A stretch of DNA of 58,948 bases, taken from NCBI GenBank assembly GCA_021838445.1, contig JAKCDU010000022.1, forward strand, positions 1 through 58,948, given 5' to 3'. Source of the DNA: Actinomycetes bacterium. GTDB taxonomy: Bacteria > Actinomycetota > Acidimicrobiia > Acidimicrobiales > Palsa-688. Both the position numbers and the translations under genes were made by a program. Shown here piece by piece: positions 1 through 7,967 of the stretch (its first letter is position 1; each line of letters starts with the position of its first letter). Below the pieces are notes generated by a model, which had not been told where the DNA came from, did not search any database, and was given only the letters and a program-made list of their open reading frames with translations.

Positions 1-1
1 C

Positions 2-754
2 TCGCCGTTCTCGGTGACCCCGGAGCTCATGCGCCGCACCGCAGAGCTGGCCGAGGGCCTCGACGTGCGCCTGCACACCCACCTCGCCGAGGATCCCGAC
101 GAGGACTCCTTCGCCCAGGCGGCGTTCGGCAAGCGGACCATCGAGCACTTCGAGGACGTGGGCTGGTTGAGCAGCCGCTCGTGGGTGGCGCACTGCATCT
201 ATCCCGATCCCGCCGAGGTGGCCCGGCTCGGCCGAGCCGGGGTGGGGGTCGCCCACTGCCCGTCGTCCAACATGATGATCGGCGGCGGGGGCCTGGCTCC
301 CGTCGCCGAGATGAGGGCGGCGGGGGTGCCCGTGGGCATCGGCTGTGACGGTTCGGCCTCCACCGATCACGCCAGCCTGTGGCTCGAAGCCCGCACCGCT
401 CTGCTTCTGGGCCGGTTGCGCGGCGGACCTTCGGCCATGGCCGCCCGCGACGCCCTCGAGATGGCCACCGTCGGCTCCGCCGGATGTCTGGGCCGGGCCG
501 GCGAGCTGGGCCAGCTCGCCGTCGGCGCGGCCGGCGACCTGGTCTGCTGGCCCCTCGAGGGTCTGGCCTTCGCCGGCGCCCTTACCGATCCGGTCGAGGC
601 GTGGCTGCGCTGTGGCCCGGTGGCCGCCCGCCACACTGTCGTGGCCGGGCGGCCCGTGGTGCGCGACGGGGCCGTGGTGGCGGCCGGGGTCGAAGATGTC
701 CTCGCCCGCCACCGTGCGACCGCGGCGCGACTGCAGGGCGTGGACGCTTCCTGA
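2..754 (+). CDS. 8-oxoguanine deaminase-like amidohydrolase, 5' end cut by window edge
   Basis: The reading frame is open from base 2 and codes for the C-terminal ~250 residues of an amidohydrolase-superfamily deaminase; the N-terminal HxH metal motif lies outside the window. Visible are the third metal histidine in THLAE, the VAHCPSSNMM block and the GCDGSASTDH block with the catalytic Asp. This combination is typical of the 8-oxoguanine / hydroxyatrazine-type branch (known family chemistry: deamination of 8-oxoguanine to urate). The GTG at 14 is internal, because upstream residues (SPFS) continue the family pattern. The purine genes that follow support a purine substrate. Guanine deaminase or another aminohydrolase of the ATZ/TRZ family remains possible. 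Confidence 0.85.
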   Translation, partial: SPFSVTPELMRRTAELAEGLDVRLHTHLAEDPDEDSFAQAAFGKRTIEHFEDVGWLSSRSWVAHCIYPDPAEVARLGRAGVGVAHCPSSNMMIGGGGLAPVAEMRAAGVPVGIGCDGSASTDHASLWLEARTALLLGRLRGGPSAMAARDALEMATVGSAGCLGRAGELGQLAVGAAGDLVCWPLEGLAFAGALTDPVEAWLRCGPVAARHTVVAGRPVVRDGAVVAAGVEDVLARHRATAARLQGVDAS

Positions 755-777
755 CCCAAGGCCATCTCGCTACGACC

Positions 778-795
778 CCCCACCCCTTCGTGGGG
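778..795. terminator. possible stem-loop between convergent genes
   Basis: CCCCAC at 778-783 pairs with GTGGGG at 790-795 around a 6-nt loop, 24 bp after the stop of the deaminase and in the gap before the convergent adenosine deaminase ends. There is no T-tract, so it would be at best a weak or bidirectional terminator. Seen as sequence symmetry only. Confidence 0.3.
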
Positions 796-844
796 CGGCG
801 GGGCCCGAACCAGTTCAGTCCGATCCGGTTCAGTCCGGACCAGC

Positions 845-912
845 CAGCCGGGTGTCTGTGTCAGCCGGGTGTCTGTGTCAGCCGGGTGTCTGTGTCAGCC
901 AGATGTCTATGG
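845..912. repeat. 17-bp tandem repeat across the stop codon of the adenosine deaminase gene
   Basis: CAGCCGGGTGTCTGTGT is repeated perfectly at 845, 862 and 879, with a degenerate fourth copy at 896. Because 17 is not a multiple of three, each copy is read in a different frame. The adenosine deaminase stop codon (878-880, minus strand) lies inside the array, so copy-number change would alter the C-terminus. Confidence 0.9.
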
Positions 913-1864
913 CGGCCACCTGCCGGTCGATCAGATCGGCCGGTGCCGCCGACGCTTCGAGCGACCAGACCGCGATGCGGGCCAGTTCCGAGTCGGTGAG
1001 GCCGAGTCGGTCGCGGCACAGCCGGTACTCGTCGGCCACGCCCGGCCCGAACAGCAGGGGGTCGTCGGCGTTGATGGAGCACATGACTCCCGCCTCCAGC
1101 AGATGGGGGAGGGGATGGTCCTCGATGCGCTCCACCACCGCCAGCTCGACGTTCGACGTCGGACAGACGTCCAGGCAGATTCCGAGGTCGGCGATGCGCC
1201 GGAGCAGTTCGGGGTCCTCCACGGCCCGGATGCCGTGCATCACCCGGTGAGCCCCGCAGGCGTCGACGCAGGCCGCCACCGATGGGGCCCCCAGGAGCTC
1301 CCCGCCGTGCGGAACCGAAAGGAGGCCGGCGTCGAGGGCGACCTTGAAGGCCGGAGCGAACGGCTCGGGCGGCCACCTCGACTCGTCATTGGCCAAGCCG
1401 AAGCCGATGACCCCGCGGTCGGCCAGGGCGGCGGCGACGGTCGCCTGCTCGACCGCCTCGGCGGGGTCCACGGTCCGGTCCGCGGCCACGATCAGGCCGG
1501 TCCCGACCCCGAGCTGTCGGCCGCTCGCGTCCAGCTCGTCGAGCACCACCTCGATGGTGACGCGGTCGTCGCCGAACACCGACCGGTAACGCGGGGCGTA
1601 GAACGCCGGTTCGATCCACACCACCCCATCCGCGGCGGCATCCTCCACGACCTCGCGAACCAGGCGCCGCAGGCGGCTCTCGCAGTCGAGCACCGAGCAG
1701 GCCGCGACGTACATCTCGACAAAGGCCCTGAAATCGCTGAACCCCCGGACGGTGGGTGCTTCGAGGCCCGACTCGGCGGCCAGCTCGACCAGCGTGGCGG
1801 GGCGCATGGCTCCCTCGAGGTGGATGTGCAGGTGCGCTTTGGGCAGAGCGGTCAGGTCGCGCAC
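878..1864 (-). CDS. add: adenosine deaminase family protein
   Basis: 328 residues, the usual length for bacterial adenosine/adenine deaminases, which hydrolyse the 6-amino group of adenosine to inosine in the cytoplasm. Motifs in order: KAHLHIHLEG near residue 10 (two metal His), HGGEL (catalytic Glu, normally HAGE), HGIRA (substrate-side His), CPTSN, and SINADDP (metal Asp, normally STDDP). The GTG start at 1864 overlaps the 3' end of the upstream Rieske relic by 13 bp, suggesting coupled translation. The small departures in HGGE and NADDP leave room for adenine or another aminopurine as the real substrate. The final residues are encoded by the 17-bp repeat. Confidence 0.85.
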   Translation of the reverse strand: MRDLTALPKAHLHIHLEGAMRPATLVELAAESGLEAPTVRGFSDFRAFVEMYVAACSVLDCESRLRRLVREVVEDAAADGVVWIEPAFYAPRYRSVFGDDRVTIEVVLDELDASGRQLGVGTGLIVAADRTVDPAEAVEQATVAAALADRGVIGFGLANDESRWPPEPFAPAFKVALDAGLLSVPHGGELLGAPSVAACVDACGAHRVMHGIRAVEDPELLRRIADLGICLDVCPTSNVELAVVERIEDHPLPHLLEAGVMCSINADDPLLFGPGVADEYRLCRDRLGLTDSELARIAVWSLEASAAPADLIDRQVAAIDIWLTQTPG

Positions 1865-2202
1865 GCCGCTTCCTCCTTCGGGGCCGCCCCGGGGGCTGCC
1901 GACCCGAGAGCCACGTCCAGGGCCTCGGCACCGGCGCCCGCCGCGGTCACCAATTCCTCCAACCAGCGTCGGTACTCGATCGACACCCGGTCGGCTCGGA
2001 CGTGCAGCTCCTCGCCTCGAAAGGGGATCTCCGCCGGGACCTGGTTGCAGACGACCGGCTCGTCCTCGTCGAGGACCAGTCGCTGGAAATCGAGGAAGTC
2101 CTCGTCGGGAAGGTCATGGCCGTCGTTGCGGGCGATCAACCAGTAGCTGCGGCACACCCCCTGCTCCACCGGGGCGGCCGTCATCCACAGATGGCGTCGC
2201 AC
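1852..2202 (-). pseudogene. C-terminal part of a broken Rieske oxygenase
   Basis: 116 residues from the only in-frame GTG (2202); homology-like residues continue upstream without a start (TLFDIAGSPG). The text matches the C-terminus of VanA-type Rieske oxygenase alpha subunits: a WMTA strand, CRSYWLIARN, an acidic stretch, EDEPVVCNQVP and the closing SIEYRRWLEEL. It lies in a different frame from the Rieske domain at 2181-2681, and the family's ENFLDxxHxxFVH mononuclear iron motif is absent from both pieces. I read this as one gene that lost an internal segment and its frame. It may still be translated separately, but it has no metal site of its own. Confidence 0.65.
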
Positions 2203-2681
2203 GCCCGGTGAGCCGGCGATGTCGAATAGGGTGACCCGTGGGTCAGGCGCATGGTGGGGTCAGTGGCCGCAGGCATGGGCGGTATCCGGGTGTGGGCGTG
2301 GCCCCGCAGGCGGACCCACACCAGTTCATGCTCCACTGCGGCCTCGAAGGCTTCTTGGCGGAAGCGATCCGGCACTGGTCGCCCGGGTGCGGAGGGGATT
2401 TCCACGCAGCGACCGTCGGGTGCCCAGCGCCACCCGTGGTAGGCGCAGCGCAACGCCCGGCCGTCGACGCAACCCACCGACAGCCGGGTCGAACGGTGGG
2501 GGCAGCGGTCCACCCACGCGCCGATGGTCGCGCCCCCGGCGGGGTCCACGCCGAGATGGGCGATGGCCAGGTCCCGGCCGAGCAGCCGCGTCGCCATGAC
2601 ACCTCCGGACTCCTGCAGTTCGGACAGGGTGGCGACAGGGTGCCAGAAGTACTCGAGGGCGCGGCACAGGTCGTCGCTCAC
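2181..2681 (-). pseudogene. N-terminal Rieske [2Fe-2S] domain of a broken oxygenase
   Basis: 166 residues. Residues ~10-115 form a complete Rieske domain with CPHRST (Cys-x-His) and CAYHGW (Cys-x2-His), as in VanA/HpxD-like ring-hydroxylating oxygenases. The text stays family-like to SPYSTSPAHR, just before the expected mononuclear iron motif, then runs out in a short out-of-frame tail to a stop at 2181. The rest of the catalytic domain resumes in another frame (1852-2202). The start lies within 4 bp of the end of the upstream amidohydrolase, so it belonged to the same operon. A HpxD-like purine hydroxylase ancestor is suggested by position only. Confidence 0.65.
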
Positions 2682-3889
2682 CCGACCGGGCCGCCGCTAC
2701 CTACGCCCCAGGTGGGCCCGGCACTGGCGAAGCTCGCCGGCCGGCGAGCCGGGATCCACACCCCGTCACGGACGCAGCCGACGGGGACGACCGCGCCCGG
2801 AGCCATCAGGGGCTCGACCCCGTCCGAGACCGGGACGGGCCCCTCGTCCGACAGGGAGATGACGCTCAACTCGGCGGGACACCCCGGGGCGACAGAACCG
2901 AGCCTCCCGTCCCAGCCGATGGCCCGGGCCGGGTTGGTGGTGGCCACCTCGACCACTTCCGGGAGCGTGCAACCGAGAGCGAGCAGCTTGGTGAGATTCT
3001 CCAGATAGGAGAAGACGGGGCCGCCCACGTTGAACACGTTGAGGTCGGTGGAAGCGGTGAAGGGGCGGTAGCCGTGGTCCATGAGCCGCCGGGCCTCCGA
3101 GAACCTGAAGTCGGTGGCCGAGTGCCCCATGTCGAGCAGCACGCCGCGCGCCACGGCCTCGCGCAGTTGCGGGGTGGGTCGCCCATCAGGTCCGAGAAGT
3201 CCGCCGGCGCCCCGAAAGGCGTGAGTGATGATGTCGCCGGGCCGCAGCGCGTCGAGGAGAGCCGCCGGCGTGATGGTGGGAGTGTGGGGGAAGCGGCCGA
3301 GGTGGACCATCACCGGCCGGGCGTCGGCGACCTCGAGGGCGGCGGCCAGGAACGGGCTGTGGAGAGGATCGCCGACATGGCAGGCCCGCACCTTGAAGCC
3401 GACCACCACATCCGCGTTGCGCTCGACGGCTGCCGCGAGGGCCTCTACGTCCAGGTTGCGCAGATCATTGGCGATCTCGAGCTTGTGGCAGATGAAGTCA
3501 CCGGTGGCCAGGTAGATCCGGTTGGGATCCATGAAGGCCAGCACCCGGGTGCGGACCAGCGGATGGTCGATGACCGCCCTTCGGCAGATGTCGAAGGTGG
3601 AGACACCGCTGGTCCCCCCGTCCACGACGACCGGTACCCCTAGGTCCACTCCGATGGAGTCGGCTTCGACACAGAAGTCGCCCAGACCGGCCATGACATG
3701 AGCATGCAGGTCGACCAGGGCGGGTATGACCATCGTCCCCCGCAGATCGACGCACTCGCCGCCGGGCGGGGGAACCAGAGAGGGACCCACCTGGCGGACC
3801 CGACCGTCGTCGATGAGGACGTCGGCCACCTCGTCCACCGGCCCGGTCGGGTCGATGACCCGGGCCCCTTGCAACAGCAGCGCGGTCAC
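2678..3889 (-). CDS. amidohydrolase / deacetylase-family metallohydrolase
   Basis: 403 residues from the GTG at 3889; the frame stays open upstream but that part is unlike the family. VTALLLQGARVIDPTG opens the small beta domain; VDLHAHVMAG carries the HxH metal pair; GFKVRA (residues ~170) carries the bridging Lys; MVHLG and ITHAF supply further metal His; STDLN carries the catalytic Asp. This is the pattern of the EF_0837/AHA_3915 group of cyclic amidohydrolases, some of which hydrolyse acetylated hydroxy or amino acids. It heads the minus-strand operon leading to the Rieske relic and adenosine deaminase. The exact substrate is unknown; a role in purine breakdown is inference from position. 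Confidence 0.75.
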   Translation of the reverse strand: MTALLLQGARVIDPTGPVDEVADVLIDDGRVRQVGPSLVPPPGGECVDLRGTMVIPALVDLHAHVMAGLGDFCVEADSIGVDLGVPVVVDGGTSGVSTFDICRRAVIDHPLVRTRVLAFMDPNRIYLATGDFICHKLEIANDLRNLDVEALAAAVERNADVVVGFKVRACHVGDPLHSPFLAAALEVADARPVMVHLGRFPHTPTITPAALLDALRPGDIITHAFRGAGGLLGPDGRPTPQLREAVARGVLLDMGHSATDFRFSEARRLMDHGYRPFTASTDLNVFNVGGPVFSYLENLTKLLALGCTLPEVVEVATTNPARAIGWDGRLGSVAPGCPAELSVISLSDEGPVPVSDGVEPLMAPGAVVPVGCVRDGVWIPARRPASFASAGPTWGVGSGGPVG

Positions 3890-3895
3890 GGTGGG

Positions 3896-3924
3896 ATGAT
3901 TCCCCGCCGGACCGCCCGAATCAA
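3896..3924 (-). promoter_or_regulatory. candidate promoter giving a leaderless transcript
   Basis: On the minus strand TTGATT (3924-3919) and AATCAT (3901-3896) are separated by exactly 17 bp. The amidohydrolase GTG at 3889 begins 6 nt after the -10 box, where transcription would start, and there is no well-placed ribosome binding site. This fits a leaderless mRNA, which is common in actinobacteria. Confidence 0.4.
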
Positions 3925-4302
3925 ATGAACAGTGTGTTTCCCCGGCGGTGCGCGTCATGCGTTCACCCGCCGGCCAACACCACCACCTACACCTACGACG
4001 CGTTCGGACACAGGCTGTCGGCAACCGATCCCTACGGCGATACCACCCGTTACGGCTACTACGACAACGGCCTACTGTGCTGGCTGTCGCCGCCGACCGT
4101 GACCGGGGCCGGCAGCCCCTGCACCAACGCCTACGACGTTGACGGCCGGCTGTGCTGGACCCTGCGCGGAACTGCGTCGTCTACCTGCCCGGCCAACGGC
4201 CAGACCACGGACCCTCCCGGGCCGGCAGGTAGCACCAGCTACACCTACCTGGCAGAGTGGGGCGAGCGCAGTGGGGAATCGGGTGACGGTAGCGTCAGAA
4301 TC
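3925..4302 (+). pseudogene. RHS/YD-repeat protein fragment
   Basis: The open frame contains YD-repeat text of RHS/polymorphic-toxin proteins: TYTYDAFGHRLSATDPYGDT, then RYGYYDNGLL, YDVDGRLCW and YTYLAEWG, from about 3975 to 4260. RHS proteins are normally 1000+ residues; only about 100 residues remain, with no signal peptide, no RHS core and no toxin tip. The open frame continues directly into a DUF433 gene, which I annotate separately. This looks like debris of a polymorphic toxin or RHS island. Confidence 0.6.
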
Positions 4303-4539
4303 GTGTCCCGGCTCGAACGCATCACCACTGATCCCGAGATATGCCACGGGCAGCCAACTGTGCGCGGTCTGCGCTACCCGGTTGAGCAACTCCTAGAGTT
4401 GCTGGCCTCGGGGATGACCATCGAGGAGATCATCGAGGACCATCCTGACCTGGAACGCGACGACGTCCTGGCTGCTCTCGAGTTCGGCGCGCTGGTCATG
4501 GGACAACGCCGGGTGGTGCCACTAAGCCCGCCCTGGTGA
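4303..4539 (+). CDS. DUF433 family protein, putative antitoxin of a VapBC-like pair
   Basis: 78 residues from GTG 4303, in frame with the upstream RHS debris. Text such as ERITTDPEICHGQPTVRG, followed by YPVEQLLELLASGMTIEEII and DHPDLERDDVLAALEFGA, is diagnostic of DUF433, a small helix-turn-helix-like family often encoded immediately before PIN-domain toxins. The stop codon overlaps the GTG start of the PIN reading frame at 4536, the normal coupling of such modules. The toxin partner is broken, so this is probably an orphan antitoxin. Confidence 0.7.
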   Translation: MSRLERITTDPEICHGQPTVRGLRYPVEQLLELLASGMTIEEIIEDHPDLERDDVLAALEFGALVMGQRRVVPLSPPW

Positions 4540-4990
4540 TCATCGTTGACACCGGCGTTCTGTTGGCCGTGGCTGACGCCAGCGACGCCGACCACCGCCG
4601 CTGTGACGAACTCCTCGGCGGCCACCCAACAGAACTGGCGTGCCGACCCCGGTCATAGCGGAAACGTCATGGCTGATCGAGGACCGTCTCGGCCCCGCCG
4701 CCGAAGCCGCCTTCCTGCGCTCGTTCACCATCGACGAACTCACCCGAGCCGACCTCGTCGAAGGCGACTGCAACCGCTGCCTCGAACTCATCGAGGACTA
4801 CTCCGATCTCGGCCTGGGCCTGGTCGACGCCAGCGTCATCGCTGCCGCTGTACGCCTCAGGATCGAGACCATCGCAATGAACCACCCTGAATCCACCGGA
4901 GGCTCTGATCTCGCAAGGGAGAGTGAGCTGTGCCTGCACCCAGGTGGAGTGGAACACTTCCATGACCGCCCGGTCCCGCAATTTAGGTAA
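4536..4990 (+). pseudogene. frameshifted PIN-domain toxin (VapC-like)
   Basis: The first frame (4536-4658) gives VIIVDTGVLLAVADASDADH with the first PIN Asp, then hits a stop. The second frame (from about 4640 to 4990) gives PTPVIAETSWLIEDRLGPAA (second acidic residue) and LGLVDASVIAAA (third Asp). Loss of one G in a GCGGTG-like context near 4637-4641 would restore a continuous protein. Homology-like text ends at TIAMNHP, about 15 residues short of the usual PIN C-terminus; the remaining tail is unlike the family. So both a frameshift and a damaged end are visible, and the ribonuclease is probably inactive. A sequencing error could explain the frameshift but not the altered tail. Confidence 0.65.
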
Positions 4991-5043
4991 ACGGTATTGG
5001 CCTTAACCCCGCCGAAACGAAGCGGCTCGTAGCCTGTGGGTCG

Positions 5044-5898
5044 ATGTCCACGGACTTGGCCCCACCCGCCTTCCTGCCCGGCCAGACCGCCGAAATGGTG
5101 TCTTTCTACCGACGCTACGGCTTTGCTGTGCTGCGAGGCGCGCTCGACTTGCGGCTGGTCGGGGACCTCGAAGCGGAGTGCGCCGATGCCCAGGCCCGTT
5201 TGATAGCGGGCGAGCTCGATCCGGGTTACGGCACGACGGAGCTCATCGAGGGCGACGCCGGGGAGCGGGCGGTGCGCTTCGCCAACTACGTGCTGCGGAT
5301 CACCGAACTGTCCCCCTCGGCCCGGGCCATCACCCGGGCCGGCGCGGTGAGAGCGGTGATCCACGCCCTGCACGGCTCGCAGTGCTGGTCGGGTGACGAC
5401 GACCGCTTCGGTTATGTCTACCAGGACGCTCGGCCTTCAGCCGAGAGCAGCTACAAGCGGATCGGGTGGCACAGCGACTGGCAGTCCGGGCCCCACCTCG
5501 ACATGTGGCCGTCGACGGCGGTCACCATTCACATCGACGAAACGGGTCCTCCCAACGGCTTTCTGCGGGTCGTACCCGGCAGCCATCGGTGGGCCACACC
5601 GGCCCCCTACGAGAACGTCAACGGGGCGGTCGTGCCGCCCGGCGCGGCACCCTCCGGGGGATACACCGACGAGCCTCCGCCGTCGGCCATGCCCCTCCGG
5701 TTCGAGAAGATCCCGGGGGAGATCGCGCTGTACGCCGAGCGGGGGGACATCTTCTTCCACGACTGCTACCTGTGGCACGCGGCGGCGATGGCCACCGATC
5801 CCGACGCCCGTCGGCGCCATGTCCGTGGCAGCTGGTACGCCGGCGGCAAGCCCGACCGCTACGGCGCCGGGGACTTCGTCAAGAACGCCGCCCGCTGA
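5044..5898 (+). CDS. phytanoyl-CoA dioxygenase (PhyH) family Fe(II)/2-oxoglutarate oxygenase
   Basis: 284 residues, normal for PhyH proteins. WHSDW at 142-146 supplies the HxD iron ligands, LWHAA (His245) the distal ligand, and RRRHVRGSW near 257-264 the Arg that usually binds 2-oxoglutarate. IHIDETGPPNGFLRVVPGSH is the typical jelly-roll core. The hydroxylated substrate cannot be read from sequence. The next gene, the urate hydroxylase hpxO, starts 13 bp downstream, so the two are almost certainly co-transcribed and the substrate may be a purine or related compound (inference). Confidence 0.85.
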   Translation: MSTDLAPPAFLPGQTAEMVSFYRRYGFAVLRGALDLRLVGDLEAECADAQARLIAGELDPGYGTTELIEGDAGERAVRFANYVLRITELSPSARAITRAGAVRAVIHALHGSQCWSGDDDRFGYVYQDARPSAESSYKRIGWHSDWQSGPHLDMWPSTAVTIHIDETGPPNGFLRVVPGSHRWATPAPYENVNGAVVPPGAAPSGGYTDEPPPSAMPLRFEKIPGEIALYAERGDIFFHDCYLWHAAAMATDPDARRRHVRGSWYAGGKPDRYGAGDFVKNAAR

Positions 5899-5911
5899 CG
5901 CGCACGGGCCG

Positions 5912-7078
5912 GTGCGGGGTCTGCGGGTAGGGGTCATCGGCGGGGGTCTCGGTGGTCTGGCCGCCGCGCTGGCCCTGCGGGCCGGCGGCCACGAGGTCGT
6001 GGTCTTCGAGCAGGCCGAGGTGTTCCGGCCCGTCGGGGCCGGGATATCGCTGTGGCCCAACGGGGTGAAGGTGATGGCGCTCCTCGGGCTGGTCGATCGG
6101 TTGGTGGAGGTCGCCGGCAGGATGGAGCGGATGGCCTACGCCGACCGCCACGGTCGGACGCTTACGGAGGTGTCCCTCGACCCGCTCTACCGGACCGTCG
6201 GCCAGAGGGCCTGGCCGCTGGCCCGGGCCGACCTCCAGGACATCCTCGTGGAGGCCGTCGGCGCCTCCAGCATCCGATTCGGGCGGCGGTGCCTGTCGGT
6301 CCACTCCGACGAGGAGGGGGTCGAGGCCACCTTCGACGACGGGGAGGTGTTTGAAGCCGACCTGATCGTGGCTGCCGACGGGACCCACTCCCGGGCCCGC
6401 ACCTGGGTCGCCGGCGCCGATGTCGAGCGGAGCTACGTCGGCTACGTGAACTTCAATGCCATCGTGGCGCCGCCAACCGAGCGGTGGGATCCCGGGACGT
6501 GGACGACCTGGGTGGGTGACGGCCAGCGGGCGTCGGTGATGCCCTGCGGCCGCGGCCGCCTCTACGCCTTCTTCGATATTCCCATGGCTCTCGACCGAGC
6601 CACCGACCCTGATCTCGGTCCCCTCGACGAACTGCGCCGGGGCTTCGGCGGCTGGAGCGGCCCGGTGGCCGCCCTGCTCGAGGCGTTGAGCGATACCAGC
6701 CTCAACCGGGTGCTCATCCACGAGGTCCCCCCGATGCTTCCGTGGTCGAGGGGTCGGGTGGCGCTGCTCGGCGACGCCGCCCACGGCATGGCGCCGGACC
6801 TCGGCCAGGGAGGCTGCCAGGCCCTCGAGGACGCTTGGGTGCTCAACCACTTCGTCACCACCACGGACCTCTCCGTGGGCGACGCCCTCCGCCGATACGA
6901 GACCGAACGGGCGGCGCGTACCGCCGAGATCGTCCGCCGGGCCCGCAAGCGGTCCGATCTCACCCATGCGGTGGATCCTGCCGCCACCGAAGCCTGGTAC
7001 CGGTCGCTCGAGGGTGACAGCGGAGAAGCCATCATCGCCGGGTTGGTGGAGTCCGTGGTGACCGGCCCGTGCCGTTAG
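5912..7078 (+). CDS. hpxO: FAD-dependent urate hydroxylase (HpxO type)
   Basis: 388 residues from GTG 5912; the frame is open further upstream but overlaps the PhyH gene. GVIGGGLGGLAAALALRAGG at 7-26 binds ADP, AADGTHSR near 154-161 is the DG motif and LLGDAAHGMAPDLGQGG near 285-301 the GD motif of group A flavin monooxygenases. The match to Klebsiella HpxO is specific: ISLWPNGVK, RADLQ, GYVNFN, WTTWVGDGQR, and the C-terminal KRSDLTH, EAWY and VTGP blocks. Arg206 and Tyr218 align with the HpxO active-site Arg and Tyr (R204/Y216 as I recall). Reaction: urate + NADH + O2 to 5-hydroxyisourate, feeding uraH and uraD in the same island. Confidence 0.9.
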   Translation: MRGLRVGVIGGGLGGLAAALALRAGGHEVVVFEQAEVFRPVGAGISLWPNGVKVMALLGLVDRLVEVAGRMERMAYADRHGRTLTEVSLDPLYRTVGQRAWPLARADLQDILVEAVGASSIRFGRRCLSVHSDEEGVEATFDDGEVFEADLIVAADGTHSRARTWVAGADVERSYVGYVNFNAIVAPPTERWDPGTWTTWVGDGQRASVMPCGRGRLYAFFDIPMALDRATDPDLGPLDELRRGFGGWSGPVAALLEALSDTSLNRVLIHEVPPMLPWSRGRVALLGDAAHGMAPDLGQGGCQALEDAWVLNHFVTTTDLSVGDALRRYETERAARTAEIVRRARKRSDLTHAVDPAATEAWYRSLEGDSGEAIIAGLVESVVTGPCR

Positions 7079-7137
7079 CCGGTCAAATATACGGACTTGG
7101 TGAGAGGTCAGATCGGCTTACCGGGACCCGAGCGGCT

Positions 7138-7905
7138 CTAGGCCATCGGCGCGTGGGCCTGCTCGAAGCTCGAGTCGAGCTTGCTGGCCGCCCAGCGGGT
7201 CACGAAGGTGAAGCGGTCACCTCGAACCACGCCGTGACGCCACTCGACCGGAGTCTCGCCGGCGAAGGCCAGTCGTTCTATGGCAAAGGCCGGTTGGCGG
7301 GCGTCGACTCCGAGGAGGCCCCGTTCGCTGCGGTCGGGGAGTATCGGCCGGATTCTCTCCCAGCCGCTGGTCAGGCGCAGGCCGCAGCGGGTGGACAGCT
7401 CCTCGTAGAGCGCGGTGTGTCCGAAATCGACCTCGAGCAGCGGCCGGGCCAATGCCGCCGGCATCCAGGAGCGGTCCAGGGCGATGGGCTCGTCATCGGA
7501 GAGACGGACCCGCTCCAGGTAGACCAGTGTCTCCCCGGCGCAGCCGAGCATGGCTTCGGCCTTGTCGTCCCGCCGTTCCTCGAGGGCCCGCACCACGCTC
7601 CTTTGGACCGCTCCGGTCGATTCGACCGAACGGTACAGGCTGTAGAGGGTGCCGACCGGTTGCTCGATTGGAGGTCGGGTGACGAACGAGCCGCGCCCGC
7701 GGCTGCGCTCGAGCACCCCCTCGGCCTGTAGGCGTCGCACCGCCTCGCGGATGGTGTGGCGACTCACGCCGTATTGGCCGACCAGCTCCGCGTCTCCGGG
7801 GAAGCGGGTGTCGAACTCGTTGGAGGCCAGACGACGGCGGAGGTCGGCCAGAACCTGGGCCCACAGCGGCGCTGACCGTTCGCGGCCCGGCTCGGGGGAG
7901 GTCAC
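7138..7905 (-). CDS. GntR/HutC-type transcriptional regulator (UTRA domain)
   Basis: 255 residues from GTG 7905, preceded by GGAGA; the frame is open further upstream but lacks family features. Residues ~12-80 are a winged helix (LWAQVLADLRRRLASNEF, VSRHTIREAVRRLQAEGVLE, GRGSFV). The rest is a UTRA effector domain with LERVRLSDDEPIALDRSWMP and FAIERLAFAGETPVEWRHG. It diverges from the molybdoenzyme operon and converges on hpxO. A palindrome with CCGTAC/GTACGG arms sits over the likely promoter of the operon. HutC-type regulators usually bind pathway intermediates, so a purine or ureide ligand is plausible. Confidence 0.88.
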   Translation of the reverse strand: MTSPEPGRERSAPLWAQVLADLRRRLASNEFDTRFPGDAELVGQYGVSRHTIREAVRRLQAEGVLERSRGRGSFVTRPPIEQPVGTLYSLYRSVESTGAVQRSVVRALEERRDDKAEAMLGCAGETLVYLERVRLSDDEPIALDRSWMPAALARPLLEVDFGHTALYEELSTRCGLRLTSGWERIRPILPDRSERGLLGVDARQPAFAIERLAFAGETPVEWRHGVVRGDRFTFVTRWAASKLDSSFEQAHAPMA

Positions 7906-7938
7906 GTCTCCAGTATGGCCCGGGGGGTTGAGGAGGGC

Positions 7939-7967
7939 TTGACGACGCCAAATGTCCGTACTTGTAT
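7939..7967 (+). promoter_or_regulatory. candidate promoter of the molybdoenzyme operon
   Basis: TTGACG at 7939-7944 and TTGTAT at 7962-7967 are spaced exactly 17 bp. The -35 is close to consensus, the -10 weak. The -10 forms the spacer of the palindrome at 7953-7976, so a bound repressor would block RNA polymerase. The leader to the TTG start at 8112 would be about 138 nt. Confidence 0.45.

Noticed and set aside
4880-5043. Insertion-sequence remnant between the PIN relic and the PhyH gene
   Set aside because: No terminal inverted repeats, target duplication or recognisable transposase text; only unassigned sequence.
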